NCBI RefSeq assembly: GCF_963678635.1
Contig: NC_087069.1
Location: forward strand, 17,770,660-17,834,659
Direction of reading: 5' to 3'
DNA length: 64,000 nucleotides
From: Symsagittifera roscoffensis
Lineage: Eukaryota; Xenacoelomorpha; Acoela; Convolutidae
Position 1 is the first letter of the stretch. Every line of letters begins with the position of its first letter. Position numbers and translations under genes: made by a program. This document shows, piece after piece, positions 23,024-35,040 of the stretch. The notes under the pieces were generated by a model that was not told the origin of the DNA, did not search any database, and saw nothing but the letters and a program-made list of their open reading frames with translations.

Positions 23024-23639
23024 TTATAATTTTAAATTTTCTGTTTCTTCCAATTTCATAGTGATTTCAGCTTGTTCTAAATTATCTACTAGAGTTCTGA
23101 AGTCTATATCGGATTCTCGAGTTGAAGATGGATGTGGTGCTTTCTTTTTTATCGCTATTTTCCGTAATTGTGGTGCTAGAGTCATCATTAAAAATTTTGT
23201 CATTTTTGTGTTTTTATAATCAGGCGTATTGAGAGAAAATGATTTTCCTACTAATGTTTCATTTCTTACTGCAAGTTGTTTGATCTGATTTAAAAACTTT
23301 TTTTGGGCTGCACCATCAATGGTGGTTTGGGTAAGACCTGTGCGTCTACGCATCCAATTTTGATGAAGTGGTGTACGTATTGGTTGTATATTTCAGGTCC
23401 TATATTTAAAATGAAATTGGCTGTGACTTCATATAAAAAATTTCTACTGAGTATTCAGAATTTGTTACTGTGAATCCCATTAGTTGCTTATTTGAAGATA
23501 TAGAGGATCCATCCATAAGGTATAGATTCATAGTCATGTGTAATGATTCTGCGGCATTTGGTTTTTGAGAAAAAATTGTAAGTTGGCTTTTTGTTTTTTC
23601 GTGTTGGTTGTTGTAGGTAATATGGTAATGGGATGTCAT
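23024..23639 (-). pseudogene. Gag capsid region
   Basis: Open stretches at 23,024-23,353 and 23,406-23,639 lie upstream of the knuckle. The left one contains QIKQLAVRNETLVG, then FLMMTLAPQLRKIAIKKKAP and DIDFRTLVDNLEQAEITM. This is the order of a Ty3-type capsid end, where a helix with 'L.P.LR' precedes a 'TL..L...LE.AE' helix. The right one (KPNAAESLHMTMNLYLMDGS) gives no clear match. A frameshift lies between them. The region is recognised by pattern and position, not by catalytic residues. Confidence 0.6.
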
Positions 23640-24175
23640 TTTAGATTTGAGTTGGTTGGTAATTTTGTGTTTTTACTGGGTTTTGTGATTGAAAATTTTT
23701 ATTGTATGATGTTGTGTTATGTCTTGTTTTGTTTGTCGTGTTTGTTCGTTTCGTGTATATGGTTTGAAAAGATCTGGTTGATAAAAGGATCTGGTTAATC
23801 AATGTTCCAATTATTTTTTTGCTGATTTATATTGAATCGTTGTTGATTTTGATGATAGTATTCTTCATCTTCTGAGTAATGTGGTTGATTCTTAAAATGA
23901 TGTTTGTTTGTCATGTTTTCATTTTGTTGTAAAAATGGATAAAAAATGGATAAAAAATACTGATTGAGAAGTTTGTTGTGGCTCATTTTGCTTTTGTGAT
24001 TGTAATTGATTATGGCTATTCATATTGGGGGGGTTTTGTTGTTTTGGACTTTGCAAAAAATATATAGTTAAGATCTGAAAAGTTATTTCTATTTGACGTC
24101 TTTTGCTTATTTGTTTGCCTCGATGTTGTTACTGGTTTAAAAGTTTGATAGTCCATTTATGTAGCTTTTGGAGTA

Positions 24176-24667
24176 TCAGAAGGTTTTAGTTTGAATTGAA
24201 TAATCGTTTTTATTTCTTTGAGTTGTAAGTGTAAGATGATTAGGGGAAATGCTTTGTTGCGTTGTTGTTGGCATTGTTTGAACTATTTCTTCATTTACAA
24301 ATTGTGATGGAGTTTGAATATCTTGTTGTGTAAGATTTTTTGTTCCGTTTAAAAATTCTTGATTAATAAATGCAGAATTTAAACTTTTGTTTCTTGTTCT
24401 GTCAGTGAATAATGAACTGTAGGATAAAGGCGTTGCATCAATAGTAAGTGGAGTTATCATAACATAATCTCTTTTGATGGAAACTGTGGTAACTCCTTGA
24501 CTTGATATATAATTTGGTATATCAATAAACACTGGATGGGACCATTCAGGGTCCCAAACATAATCTGTTTCATCTGCCAGTACAGTTTCAACATCTGAAT
24601 TTTGTGGTCGAAAACTTTTTCTTGCTAGTGATACAAGATCAATGTTATAGGCCAAATAATCAATCAT
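24176..24667 (-). pseudogene. Gag N-terminal part (probable)
   Basis: A 163-codon open frame whose Met is followed by IDYLAYNIDLVSLARKSF. It contains an acidic block with DETDYVWDPEWSHPVFIDIP and then a Gln/Thr-rich tail (MPTTTQQSISPNHLTLTTQ). It lies between the LTR/primer site and the capsid region on the same strand, the place of the matrix-like N-terminus of Gag. No domain is recognised; assignment is by position. It is among the least decayed frames of the element. Confidence 0.5.
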
Positions 24668-25818
24668 AAACCTTTATTATCATTTGTAGATCGTGTTCAA
24701 CAGTTTGTGATATTTCATTAATAGTGAGGTTTTCAAGGATTGTATTTAAAAATTTTGAGAAAACATATTTCTTGTCTTACAGTTGTATGTCGGGATGTTT
24801 GAGTTGGTGAGTCATCTTGTGTTTCTCTTAAGTCTAATATGGATAGATAGCTATAAATAATTGAAAATTCATAGTTCGTGAATTTTAAATTGACTTTTTT
24901 GAATTTTCGTTTCGTTTATTTTTTATATGATCTGTAAAAACTTTTGAGAATTCTATATCTATATCGTCTGTTTGTATTTGCTGTTTCATTGATTTGGTTC
25001 TGGTGATGCAATTTTGATTGTAAATATACCTTAATATGATGTGATATTGCAAATATTTTTAAGAAAGGATTTGTCGTTTTATCTTTAGTTCAGGAAATTC
25101 TTGTTTACATGGTCTATTTCCTTTTTCGAATAGGTTTGCATTTTAGTTGTAACAAAATTGTACTTGTCGTCGGGAGAAATTTTGTAGTTTTATAAAAGAT
25201 GGGAGTATCGAATTATCGTCGAAATTGTGGTTTTACTCGATCATGTTTTGTATTGTAAAACTGTTAGTGTGTAACATTCAATCTACAGACGTATTCATTT
25301 GATGATATATGACTTTTTTTATTTTATGTTTTCCTTTTATTGATGATCCTGTTGTGGCTTCTGAGTCGGAAAAATATATTTCGTCGTCTATCTGGTTATA
25401 ATTAAATATTGAGTCTTTGAAATCTTGAAGTTCCTGTATTGTGTTTGTTTCTGATTCAGAGATTGTGTTTTTTCGTTTTGAAAATCGTCTTTTTATAATT
25501 TCTTTTTGTATTGTTATGATTGTTTTTGTTTCGTGTTTGTCTATTTGATATATTATATCCTATTGTTTGTCTGTCTGGTGATTACAAGGTCGTATCTTTC
25601 GTTTTTAAGATCTTTCGTGACTTACTAATTTGTTAAGGGTTTTAGCCTGGGTCATCTAAGAGGAGGGGCTCAAGTGAAGGACGAGTAACCGAAGTTCTTC
25701 ACTGTTTAGTTTAATTTAAAAGGTTAATGGCTAGTTTTTTCAAAATTTCTATTAGTCCCGGGTAATTGATAAGGGTTGGTAGTGAATCGACTGTTAAAGT
25801 CGTTAGACACTTTAAAAA

Positions 25819-25836
25819 CGTGGTAAGGGGGGACCA
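25819..25836 (-). promoter_or_regulatory. Candidate primer-binding site
   Basis: Four bases inside the LTR edge the minus strand reads TGGTCCCCCCTTACCACG. TGG is the complement of a tRNA CCA end, and the distance from the LTR is typical. The implied tRNA acceptor strand would be unusually G-rich, so the exact tRNA is unclear and the C-run may have lengthened by slippage. Confidence 0.45.
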
Positions 25837-25840
25837 AAAT

Positions 25841-26768
25841 TGTTCTGTTTGGTCCAATAATTTAATTTGATTTTAGGTTTAAATTAAAATGATAGATCCA
25901 AGGGAAGCCTTGATGATCTTTTTAGCAAAGAAAAGTGGAGTATTAAAATTAAGGATAAGCCTTGATAATTTTTTTTTAAAGTTTGAGATGAAGAAAATTT
26001 AAAAGTTAGTGGTTTGATGAGATTAGTTTCTGGAATTGTTGCTGTATTGTTCAGGAGATGAAACTGGGATTAGAAAATGATTTAATTTATGAAACTAACA
26101 AAGATTTTTGTACAAACCTGGTATCTTTTGGCGTAAATTTATTGAGACGTAGAGACATTTCTATTAAATTATCTATTCCGTCTAACATTTTTGCAATTTT
26201 GCAATTGTCTACTTCTAAAATTTGTTTTTTTTTTCTGAATCTAACTTAGTTAAGGTCTTGTTCGAGACTTTTGGTCGCACCAGATGAGTTCTTTACTAGT
26301 GACTGTACTCATAGATTAATTTCAGATAAGGTACACCGTCTGCTCGTCACGCTATCTTATTTTTGGCCGGATAGATTCGAGAAACTTCCTAGTCTAATAC
26401 CAATCTTAATCTTACTCTAATATCTCCTGATCTCAACAGATCTAGTGTATACTGGTTTATGCAAGTTAGTTGTCAAAAGGAGAAAAACTGTACTCCAAGT
26501 TTTATTCAATTTGTTCTGGTGCTGAAACTACAAGTAGTTTCAGCACTTACAAATAAGTGTAAATGTTAGAGATGGAATATGATTGGTTAGTTATAAATAA
26601 TTTATAAAGATATTCCATCATAAATATAATTGGTCTATAATTGCTAGCTTAGAACTGGTTCCGAACTGGTTCCGAACTGATGTTATTTTATAGCATAGCT
26701 CTGTGTGACTCAATTGGCAGTCAATTTTACCAATAACATTTTTTCTAGTGTTTTATAAGAACAGAACA
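25841..26768 (-). repeat. LTR (5' LTR of the minus-strand element)
   Basis: Bounded on the plus strand by TGTTCTGTT at 25,841 and AACAGAACA ending at 26,768: a perfect 9-bp inverted pair with the canonical TG...CA ends, giving 928 bp. It lies directly before the primer site and Gag. The inner part (about 26,330-26,460) resembles 29,080-29,210. It contains a small 63-codon frame (26,058-26,249) with no meaning I can see. No second intact copy is in the window. Confidence 0.75.
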
Positions 26769-27614
26769 TGACATGAAAAAAGCTGCATTTTGAGTTATTA
26801 TCGAACAAAAGTACAAATCTTACAAATCTTACTATGCATGGCATGTTAAAAACAAGCCTGCTTTGACTTCGGAGAGCTAATCAGTTTTTATTCAGGAAAA
26901 CTCGATGACTAATATTTCGATTGAAGGACTGTTGTATCGTTAAAATAAAACAACTCTGGCCATATATGTTCAGAGATAAGCTTGAATAGGTTTTACATGA
27001 CTACATCATTGATTTTTCAGAGTTTTGTTATCAATTGTTCAGCGTAAAATCAGACAAGTTAATCACAAAAAATGTTTTTTTTTTCACTATTCAACTACAT
27101 TCTTTTTTAAATTATACACTTTTCTCTGTGATTTCTATTTTCATCGTAGTTCAACTACAGCTGTTTATCTCTAATTTCAACCTTGATCAGTTAAAGTGGC
27201 AATATACAAAACTTGAAGCCTCATGGGAATTTTTTTCTGAAAAATTTTGAAGCAATACATCTTCGTTTTCTGCAATGAGAGATCAATCGCATAAGGTACA
27301 TCATGGTTTGTTCTTCTATCAAACTTATAATTATTAGAGCCAAATTTAGAAGCTTTAGTGATTTATGCTAATAACTTTTTGCCTATAGGTTATAACCAGA
27401 AAATGATATCTCATTTGTATTGAAGTTTTCTGACAACCACAAAATGGGAGATGTCTTGCTACATTTTGGTTCTACAATTATACAAAAAACTGAAACAGAT
27501 TCCCTCAAAGTTCCGCGGTGGTTAAATCATCGAATTGTTACTAAACTTTAATATTTCGGCGGTACGAAAAATTTAAAAAGTTTTGCATCATGAAACATAT
27601 TTATTAGAGAAAAA

Positions 27615-27670
<56 letters not shown>

Positions 27671-28620
27671 AGTTGATTTCAACGTTTTTCTAAAAATTTT
27701 TTATATTACTCAGTATCTAGGAACCGCCTAAAATATCAGCAACCTAGAGGCAAACAAATTTACAATTTTTTGAAAATGTCAAATATAATCAATTTTAAAT
27801 CAAAAGTATATTGAATTTTGTTCAAGAAATCTGCATTAGAATTATTATAACCCAACACAATTAATTAAAAACGGATTCAATAACTAAAAATTACCAACAG
27901 TTTAACGGATTATAATCAACTTTTTTTGGATTTTCATACCACAAACTTTGCATAAAATCGTTTATCAACTCCTTTTACTGAGTGAGATGACCTAGCAAAA
28001 GTTTCATATTTGACGAGAAAAAAAATTAGCTTATTGACCAACTCTTAGAACAAAAATTATCCACTAAATGTTCAAAAAAATTATAGATTTTGTAAGAAAA
28101 ATCTGTTCAGCTAAGTTCTGTTCAAAAATTTTCCTTTTCTAGATTATTACCAAACAGAAAATTTTCTGGAGGGATTCAAGCCACTAAACTCACGTTAGCT
28201 AAGCCAAATGATCTAAAAATAAACAAAAATCGGAGCAATATAATGCAAATTAAAGGTATCGCAATACTGTAAGTCGTTTTCATGAAGAAAAAACCAGTGT
28301 TGCTTGGTTGCTAAACTGATCGAAGGTTTGACTGGAATTTGTTTGCTTCTAAAGTTGGAGACGAATTCAGTGTTTTCTATACAAGAAGGCAAAAGAGTTA
28401 GATTAATTTGTCTTTTTAATTTTCTATCTAATTAAGATCTATCCAATCTAGGTGATTGATGAAAAAGAGCTAAAATACATGAAACACCTAATACAAAACC
28501 ACAAAATTTTGTGCAGGAAATGACAATCACTCTAATTTTCGCTCATGTTAACTAACGACATTTTATGAGGCTGCTCGTTGTAGAAATAATCTACTTAAAA
28601 TTGATCATGCAGATACTCAC
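26769..28620. other. No recognisable gene; dinucleotide microsatellite inside
   Basis: AT-rich sequence without recognised motifs. The composition changes sharply at the LTR edge, from T/G-rich to balanced AT-rich. A small open frame at 27,035-27,250 (+) shows no motif. If the exon at 28,621-28,804 belongs to a host gene, this stretch is its downstream intron. Confidence 0.45.
27618..27667. repeat. (AT)n microsatellite
   Basis: Uninterrupted alternating AT, 50 bp. Likely polymorphic in length, and able to extrude as a cruciform. Confidence 0.97.
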
Positions 28621-28804
28621 TCTCCTTTGTCAAATGTGTAGCTTATACCCCAGGAGATGTCATTCCATAGCATGAACTGGGTACTGTATATGGTCCCCCG
28701 CACGAACATATTCAAATTATTGGTACTGTCGCACCAATCACAATCAGCTGTCCTACTGACGACATGATAATGTCTGGGATCTTCAATTCTGTCCTCAAGT
28801 TTTG
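28621..28804 (-). CDS. Isolated internal exon of an unidentified gene (184 bp)
   Basis: The minus strand shows a textbook acceptor (AAGAATTTTTTTACAG) ending at 28,805 and a strong donor (GTGAGTAT) starting at 28,620. The 184 bp between are open, clearly less AT-rich than the flanks, and use diverse codons. The peptide includes EDRIEDPRHYHVVSRTADC, then DWCDSTNNLNMFVRGT, YSTQFMLWNDISWG and ends YTFDKGE. The exon starts with two bases of a split codon and ends after two bases of another, so both neighbours must be coding. The layout (C..C, N-x-x-M-x-V-x-G-T, ending F-x-K-G-E) faintly recalls PLAT/LH2-type beta-sandwich domains, but this is a weak resemblance. No other exon of the gene is recognised in the window. 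Confidence 0.6.
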
Positions 28805-29699
28805 CTGTAAAAAAATTCTTAGAACTAAGAAGCATACATTTTTAAAGCTGAGAGGATGGGTAAAAGCGCAATTGCTGCGAAATTTGCACAGTAATTTTTA
28901 TGTCACGATTCAAAATAATAGCAGTTAAACATAATATTTCTAAAAAAAAAATTTTCTTTCTGATTTTTTTCAGGTTATTATTTTCAAAGAAAAGGTACAG
29001 AGGAGTCACTTATTCAACTTAAATAAATTAAATATTAGAATTTATTGAGATGGATACAAAAGATTATCGCATTCCGATAGATTAGACCGCTTGTTTGTCA
29101 TGCTATCTGTTTTCAACCTGATAGGTTCGTGCAACTACTCATTCTAAAACTGATCCTTAATTTTGAATCTTAATCGATCTAAAAACGCTGGAAAACGATA
29201 AGATTAGGAGATGAATTTCATTGTGGATCTTAATTGCTATAAATATAAGACCGTCAACATTTAGAGTTATGTATGAAACTTAATTGGTTAGCAATAAGTT
29301 TGTAATAGAAAGCAGAAAATTGCAAACTCTACACAAAAAACTAGATAAATGATTAATATAAATCGTGCGCATTCGAAAAGTGAGCCTTTGAAAAGCAATA
29401 TCGCTGTCTAAAATAACTTTTTTTTCAAAAAAATCACGAGTGGGGAACAGTTTATTGATTTGTGAAATGTGGGTTGGATATGAAGAAGTTTTGGTGAAAG
29501 GTTGCCTGGAGTTTCTAAAATTAACTTTTTAACTCATGGGTTAATTTGTCGGATTTTCAGGGGTTTTTGTGGGGTGAATTACCTTTAGGCTGGGTGATTT
29601 TCTGAGTTTTCAGTTTTCAGCGAATTGAATTGTTTGCATTTGGGGATTTTTGGGGCCTGATTGTATTCAAGTTTGTTGATTTTTGTTTTGATTGATAGG
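28805..29699. repeat. Diverged LTR-like remnant and flank
   Basis: Between about 29,070 and 29,300 the sequence resembles the inner part of the LTR at 26,330-26,600: shared order of CCG.CTG/TTG.TCGTCA-type words, CTATCT, a GATAG.TTCG block and a TTGGTTAG..ATAA block. It lies at the left end of the second Ty3-type copy, as a 3' LTR would. The TG...CA ends are not found, so the limits are unknown. 28,805-29,050 shows nothing else. Confidence 0.4.
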
Positions 29700-30208
29700 T
29701 GGGGATTGTAAGTATTATTTAGGCTGTCAAATTTTAGGGTACTGCTTATCTTTGACCTTGAGTTATTTAAGTTAAAAATATAGTAATAGTTTAAATTGAG
29801 CTATGTTGGCTTAAAAAATTAGTGGTGGCGTTGAAAAGTGCGGTAATGAAAAGTGAGATAATATCAAATGATATGGTTGGTTGATTTTTGGATCATTGTT
29901 TCTGGAAATTAGAAATGAAAAACGTTGGTTTTAATAAATTGAAAAGCGCTAATATATATTTTTTTAAAGTTTGATAATTTTTCACAGAGTAAACGTTGTT
30001 TTTTTTTTGAAGATGTCAATAATAAGTCAGATGGTCGTTACACTTCTACCTTTCAAACAACTTAGGTTGAGTGGTAAAAACTTTTTTCTCGCTGGACTTC
30101 AGAGTCGAGTTGATTGACGTTGTTGTGACTTTTATTTTGTTTTAGGAATTAAAATCTTGTACTTTTCGATTTGATCATTGTGGCGTAGCAGTAACCCTGA
30201 AGTGTTTT

Positions 30209-31022
30209 CCTGGAATTTTTCAGGATACTGGATGCTAATTTTAAAATTTGTGGTTGATGAAATTGATTTTCTTTGTGAGTATGAAGTGCTAAATTGAATC
30301 AGTAGGAGTTTTTTGTTGATTGCTAGTATCTTTGTCTATCTTTTGCTGTGAAAATTTTTGATTTACCTGGCTTTTGATTAAAAACCATTTCATAACATGA
30401 ATCCAAAAATTTTTTGGACATGTTTTTATATCTGTTGACAATTCAGTGTAATTTTTTATCGTTTCCAGTAGTTATGCATTGCAGATACTCTTGTAGTGAA
30501 AGGTTCATGCCTTCGACTATTCCAATAGTCTATGGGATGTGTGAGGTTGTAGCTTTATGTTTTTTGCTACATAAATGACATACTGTGATTATTTGACTAT
30601 TAAAAAAGCCTGCAACAATGATTTCGGATAATCCCATGTTTGCTATTAATTGCTCATAAAGTGTTGTAATTGCATATTAGGCATACAGTGGGGAATGGGG
30701 TTATATCTTTGATCACCATTTTGTATTAGTTTATCATTAGATTGAGGAATAAGAACTCTATAATCTTTTCTGGGTTGGTTTTGGAGATGAGGGGATTGAA
30801 ATTTTTGTGTTTTTTTTGTTTCAGTTCCTAAAAGGTTGTTTGGCAGTTTTCGATTTGTATTTTGTGGAGTAGTTAAAACTTCAGAGTACTTTATTGGGAT
30901 ATTTTCCATTGTATTTCTTTTGGACATTTGTGATGTTTTCGAAATATCAGGTAACTTAGAATCAATAAATTTTTCAGGTAATTAATCAATATCGAGTCCA
31001 ATAGAGAAGTATAACTGTGAAA
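30209..31022 (-). pseudogene. Integrase monomer A1
   Basis: Short type. Contains the conserved linker before the C-terminal module (near 30,240-30,400) and the core with a VEGMNRSLQ-like Glu region near 30,490-30,540. The second-Asp region is reduced to V-A-G-F-F (near 30,600-30,620), so the residues after it are deleted. An open frame at 30,646-30,927 carries the N-terminal part (MSKRNTMENIPIKYSEVLTT) and NPIPHCMPNMQL at its C-terminal end. A partial monomer of B type lies to its left (about 30,030-30,208). Confidence 0.78.
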
Positions 31023-32169
31023 GTTCGCTTAGAGCTTGTTCTTTTAAATAATTTGGTAGGAGGTTATTTCTGTTTTGTCTCAATTCACTTTGTTTTGGTG
31101 AATTAATTTAAATGTTAATTCTGTACTTTTATCAATGATTTAATATGACCCTTTTCTCATTGGTTGCAATTTTTGTGAAATTCATTTGTGTTTTGTAAAA
31201 TTTGGACTTAGTAAAAATAACCCTATCGTGTAAAACGTGAATCAATTTGAATGTTATTAATTTGGAGTTTTTTTGCATTTTTTTTTGATAATTTTTTTGT
31301 GGTTTTTATCTCTATATGAAATCTGTTTTGTGTTGGTAGCAGAAGCTATATTTAAAAGATTTAGATAGTGAAAACGATATCCATTGTGAGTTTGAATTAA
31401 AAAATCACAACAGATGGAAATTTTAGTTGGTTGGAAATGTCCTCGTATAAATTTTGAGGGGTTTGCTGTAAACACTATATTGCTTTGGATGGCTTTTGAT
31501 TAAAGACAATTTTTCATTGTGATAATTCAAAAGTTGTTGTGATTTGAGAGTTTAATGAAAATTGAAATAAATTAAAATTGGTTGACCATTCAGTGAATTT
31601 TTTATAATTTCAGTATTTTGAATTCTTCAATTAATCCATTTTCTTATGAGGCTTGTGAGGTTCTGCGTTTACATTTAACTTTATTTAATTGATATAGTGT
31701 AATTAGATCACTAACAAAATTTTCTGTCCCGTCGCCTGAAACAAGGTTTTTGATTAATTCAAATTTCTCTAGCAAGTGTTCATGAAGTGTTGTGCAAGCA
31801 TAAAAAACAATACAGTGGTGGATGAGGTCCAATGCTACATAAAGGGCAGGCGTCTAAGATTAAAATTTTGTATGAGTTAAAGTTTAGATTGAGGGTTAGG
31901 CACCTTATAATTTTTTCTCGGATGGTTTCGGAGTCGAGATTATTGAACTTCTTTCAATTTTTTTGTTTCAGGTGTTAAAAGTTTTTCTTTTAGTTTTCAA
32001 TTTGTTTTAGGTGGAATAGTGGAAACTTCAGTGTTTTTCTGGGACATTTTTCAGTGTGTGTTTTTTTACTTTTGTGATAACTCTGAAATATCAGCTATTT
32101 TGGTATCACTGATTTCCTGAAATGTTTCAACAAAATTGGATTCAGTTAAGGAGTACAACCGTGTTAATT
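31023..32169 (-). pseudogene. Integrase monomer B1
   Basis: Long type. C-terminal module near 31,100-31,220, linker frame 31,257-31,475 (MFTANPSKFIRGHFQPTK), and core frame 31,644-31,832 with ALDLIHHC-type sequence, then V-S-G-D-G-T-E near 31,730. The catalytic second Asp is Gly here. A stop interrupts the segment before the Glu helix. Confidence 0.8.
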
Positions 32170-33012
32170 CCTGGGATTTTTCAGGGTACTGGACTCTAAT
32201 TTTAAATTTTTTGGATGATGAAATTGATTTTCTTTGTGAGTATGAAATGCTAAATTATATCAGTAGGAGCTTTTTGTTGATTGGTAATGTCTTCGTCTAT
32301 CTTTTAAGGCGTTTGCTGTGATTATTTTTGGTTCACCTGGCTTTTGATTAAAAACCATTTCATAAGATGAATCCAAAAATTCTTTGGACTTGTTTTTATA
32401 TCTGTTGATAATTCAGTGTTTTTTTTATCGTTTCCAGTAGGTATGCATCGAATATACTCTTGTAGTGAACGGTTCATGCCTTCGACTATTCCAATAGTCT
32501 ATGGGAGGTGTGAGGTTGTAGGTTTATGTTTTTTGCTACATAAATGACATACTGTGATTATTTGACTATTAAAAAAGTCTGCAACAAGGATTTCGGATAA
32601 TCCCATGTTTGCTATTCAGTGTTCATAAAGTGTTGTAATTGCATAATAGGCATACAGTGTGGAATGGGATTTGGTGCTAAATTATTTGTACAAGCATCTT
32701 CGATCACCCTTATGTATGAGTTTACCATTAGATTGAGGAATAAGAACTTTATAATCTTTTCTGGGTTGGTTTCGGAGATGAGGAGATTGAAATTTTTTGT
32801 GTTTTTTTGTTTCAGTTGTTAAAATGTTGTTTGGCAGTTTTGATTTGTACTGTGTGGAGTTGTGGTAACTTTAGAGTATTTTCTTGGGATAGTTTTCATT
32901 ATGTTTCTTTTGGCCATTTGTCATGTTTTTAAAATATCAGGTAACTAAGGATCAATTATTTTTTCAGGTATTTAAACAATATAGAGTCCAGTAGAGGAAA
33001 ATAACTGTGATA
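32170..33012 (-). pseudogene. Integrase monomer A2
   Basis: Short type, same gross structure as A1: no C-terminal module, Glu region kept near 32,460-32,510, and second-Asp region V-A-D-F-F near 32,570-32,590 with the same missing residues as A1 and A3. Differs from A1 by scattered substitutions and small indels. Confidence 0.8.
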
Positions 33013-34201
33013 GTTCGCTTAGAGCTTATTCTTTTAAAAAATTGGTAGGAGGTTATTTCTGTTTTGTCTGAATTCAATTTGTTTTGGTCAAATAGTTTAA
33101 ATGTTAAATCTGTACTTTTATCAATGACTTATTATGGCCCTTTTTTTATTGTGTGTAACTTTCATGAAACTCATTTGTGTTTTGTAAAATTTGGATTTAG
33201 TACAAGTAATCCTTTTTTTAAAGCTGAAGCTGGTGTAAAACGTAAATCAATTTGAATTTTCAGAACTCGGAGTTTTTTTTGCAATTTTTTGATAATTTTT
33301 TTTTTGTGGTTTTTATCTCTATTTGAAATCCGTTTTGTGTTGGTACATGAAGCTAACTTTAAAAGATTTAGATAGTGAAAATGATATCCATTGTGAGTTT
33401 GAATTTAAAAAATGCAACAGATGGATTTTTTTTGTTGGTTGGCAATGTTGTCCTTGTGTATACTTTGAGGGGTTAGCTGTGAACACTATATTGATTTGGA
33501 TGGCTTTTGATTAAAGTCATTTTTTCGAGGTGAAAATTCAAAAGTTGTTGTGATTTGAGACTTTAATGCAAATTGAAATATATTTAAATTGGTTGACCAT
33601 TCAGTGAATTTTTTTTATTTGTTCCGTATATTAAATTCTTGCAGAAAACGGTTCATGCCTTCAACTAATCCATTAACCTATGAGGCTTGTGAGGTTCTAC
33701 GTTTACAATTAAATTTAAATAACTGATATAGTGTGATTAGTTCACTAACAATATTTTCTGTTCCGTTGCCTGTAACAAGGGTTTCGAGTAATTCTAATTT
33801 CGCTAGCCAGTGTTCATGAAGTGTTGTGCAAGCATAAACAACAATACAGTGGTGGATGAGGTTCAATGCTACGTAAAGGGTAGGGGTCTAAGATTAAAAC
33901 TTTGTATGAGTTAATGTTTAGATTGAGGGATAGGAACTTTATAATTTTTTCTCGGTTGGTTTCGGAGTCGAAATTATTGAAGTTGTTTTCATTTTTTTGT
34001 TTCAGGTATTGAAATTTTGTCTTTTAGTCTTCAATTTGTTTTAGGTGGACTAGTGGAAACACTAGTTTTTTCCTGGGACATTTTTCAGTGTGTTTTTTTT
34101 AACTTTTGTGAAAACTTTGAAATATCAGTTTTTTGGAATCACTGATTTCGTGAGGAGTTTCAACAAAATTGGAACCAGTAAAGGAGTGCAACTGTGTTGG
34201 T
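33013..34201 (-). pseudogene. Integrase monomer B2
   Basis: Long type with C-terminal module near 33,110-33,240 and linker. The core frame 33,678-33,866 has V-T-G-N-G-T-E near 33,768: again Gly at the second catalytic Asp. The peptide CKRRTSQAS is shared with B1. Confidence 0.8.
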
Positions 34202-35040
34202 TCCTGGGATTTTTCAGGGTACTGTTTGCTAATTTTAAAATTTGTGGATGTTGAAATTGATTTTCATTGTGAGTATGAATTGCAAAATTATATCAGTAGG
34301 AGTTTTTTGTTGATTAGTAATGTCATTGTCTATCTTTTGAGGCGTTTGCTGTGAACATTTGTGATTTAGCTGGCTTTTGATTAACAATCGTATCATAAAA
34401 TGAATCTAAAAAATCTTTGGACGTGTTTTTATATCTGTTGACAATTCAGTGTAAATTTTTATCGTTTCCAGTAGTTATACATTGAAGATACTCTTGTAGT
34501 GAACGGTTCAGGCCTTCGACTATTATAATAGTCTATGGGAGGTGTGAGGTTGTAGGTTTATGTTTTTTTGCGGTAAAAATGACATACTGTGATTATTTGA
34601 TTATTAAAAAAATCTGCAACAAGGATTTCGGGTAATCCCATGTTTGCCACTCAGTGGTTTAATTGCATATTAGGCATACAGTGCGGAATGGGGTTTGATG
34701 CTAAATAATTTGTACAATCATCTTCGATCACCATTATGTAAGAGTTTATCATTAGATTGAGGAATAAGTACTTTATAATCTTTTCTGAGTTGGTTTCGGA
34801 GTTGAGGAGATTGAAGTTTTTGTGTTTTGTTTTTGTTTCACTTGTTAAAAGGATGTTTGGCAGTTTTCGATTTGTACTGTGTGGAGTAGTTGTAACTTTA
34901 GAGTATTTTCTTGGGATATTCTTCATTGTGTTTCTTTTGGACATTTGTGATGTTTTTGAAATATAAGGTAACTTAGGATGAATAACTTTTTCAGGTAATT
35001 AAACAATATCGAGTCCAGTAGAGGAGTATAACTGTGATAG
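34202..35040 (-). pseudogene. Integrase monomer A3
   Basis: Short type. The frame 34,651-34,944 holds the N-terminal block (MSKRNTMKNIPRKYSKVTTT) and, at its C-terminal end, YIMVIEDDCTNYLASNPIPH, which covers the first-Asp region. Here IVDAF is changed to IEDDC. Second-Asp region V-A-D-F-F near 34,605-34,625. Confidence 0.8.

Larger units (their letters stand above)
11990..26768 (-). mobile_element. Ty3/gypsy-type LTR retroelement with envelope-like region, decayed and internally duplicated
   Basis: The whole stretch reads on the minus strand as LTR, primer site, Gag, protease, RT, RNase H, integrase and an envelope-like region. The plus strand is visibly T- and G-rich throughout, as expected when the coding strand is A-rich. 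Every domain contains stops or frameshifts. The RT active site has lost an aspartate and the protease has lost its active-site glycine. A 1.6-1.7 kb tandem duplication sits between RT and integrase. Only one LTR is clear; the left (3') limit is uncertain and 11,990 is approximate. Confidence 0.85.
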
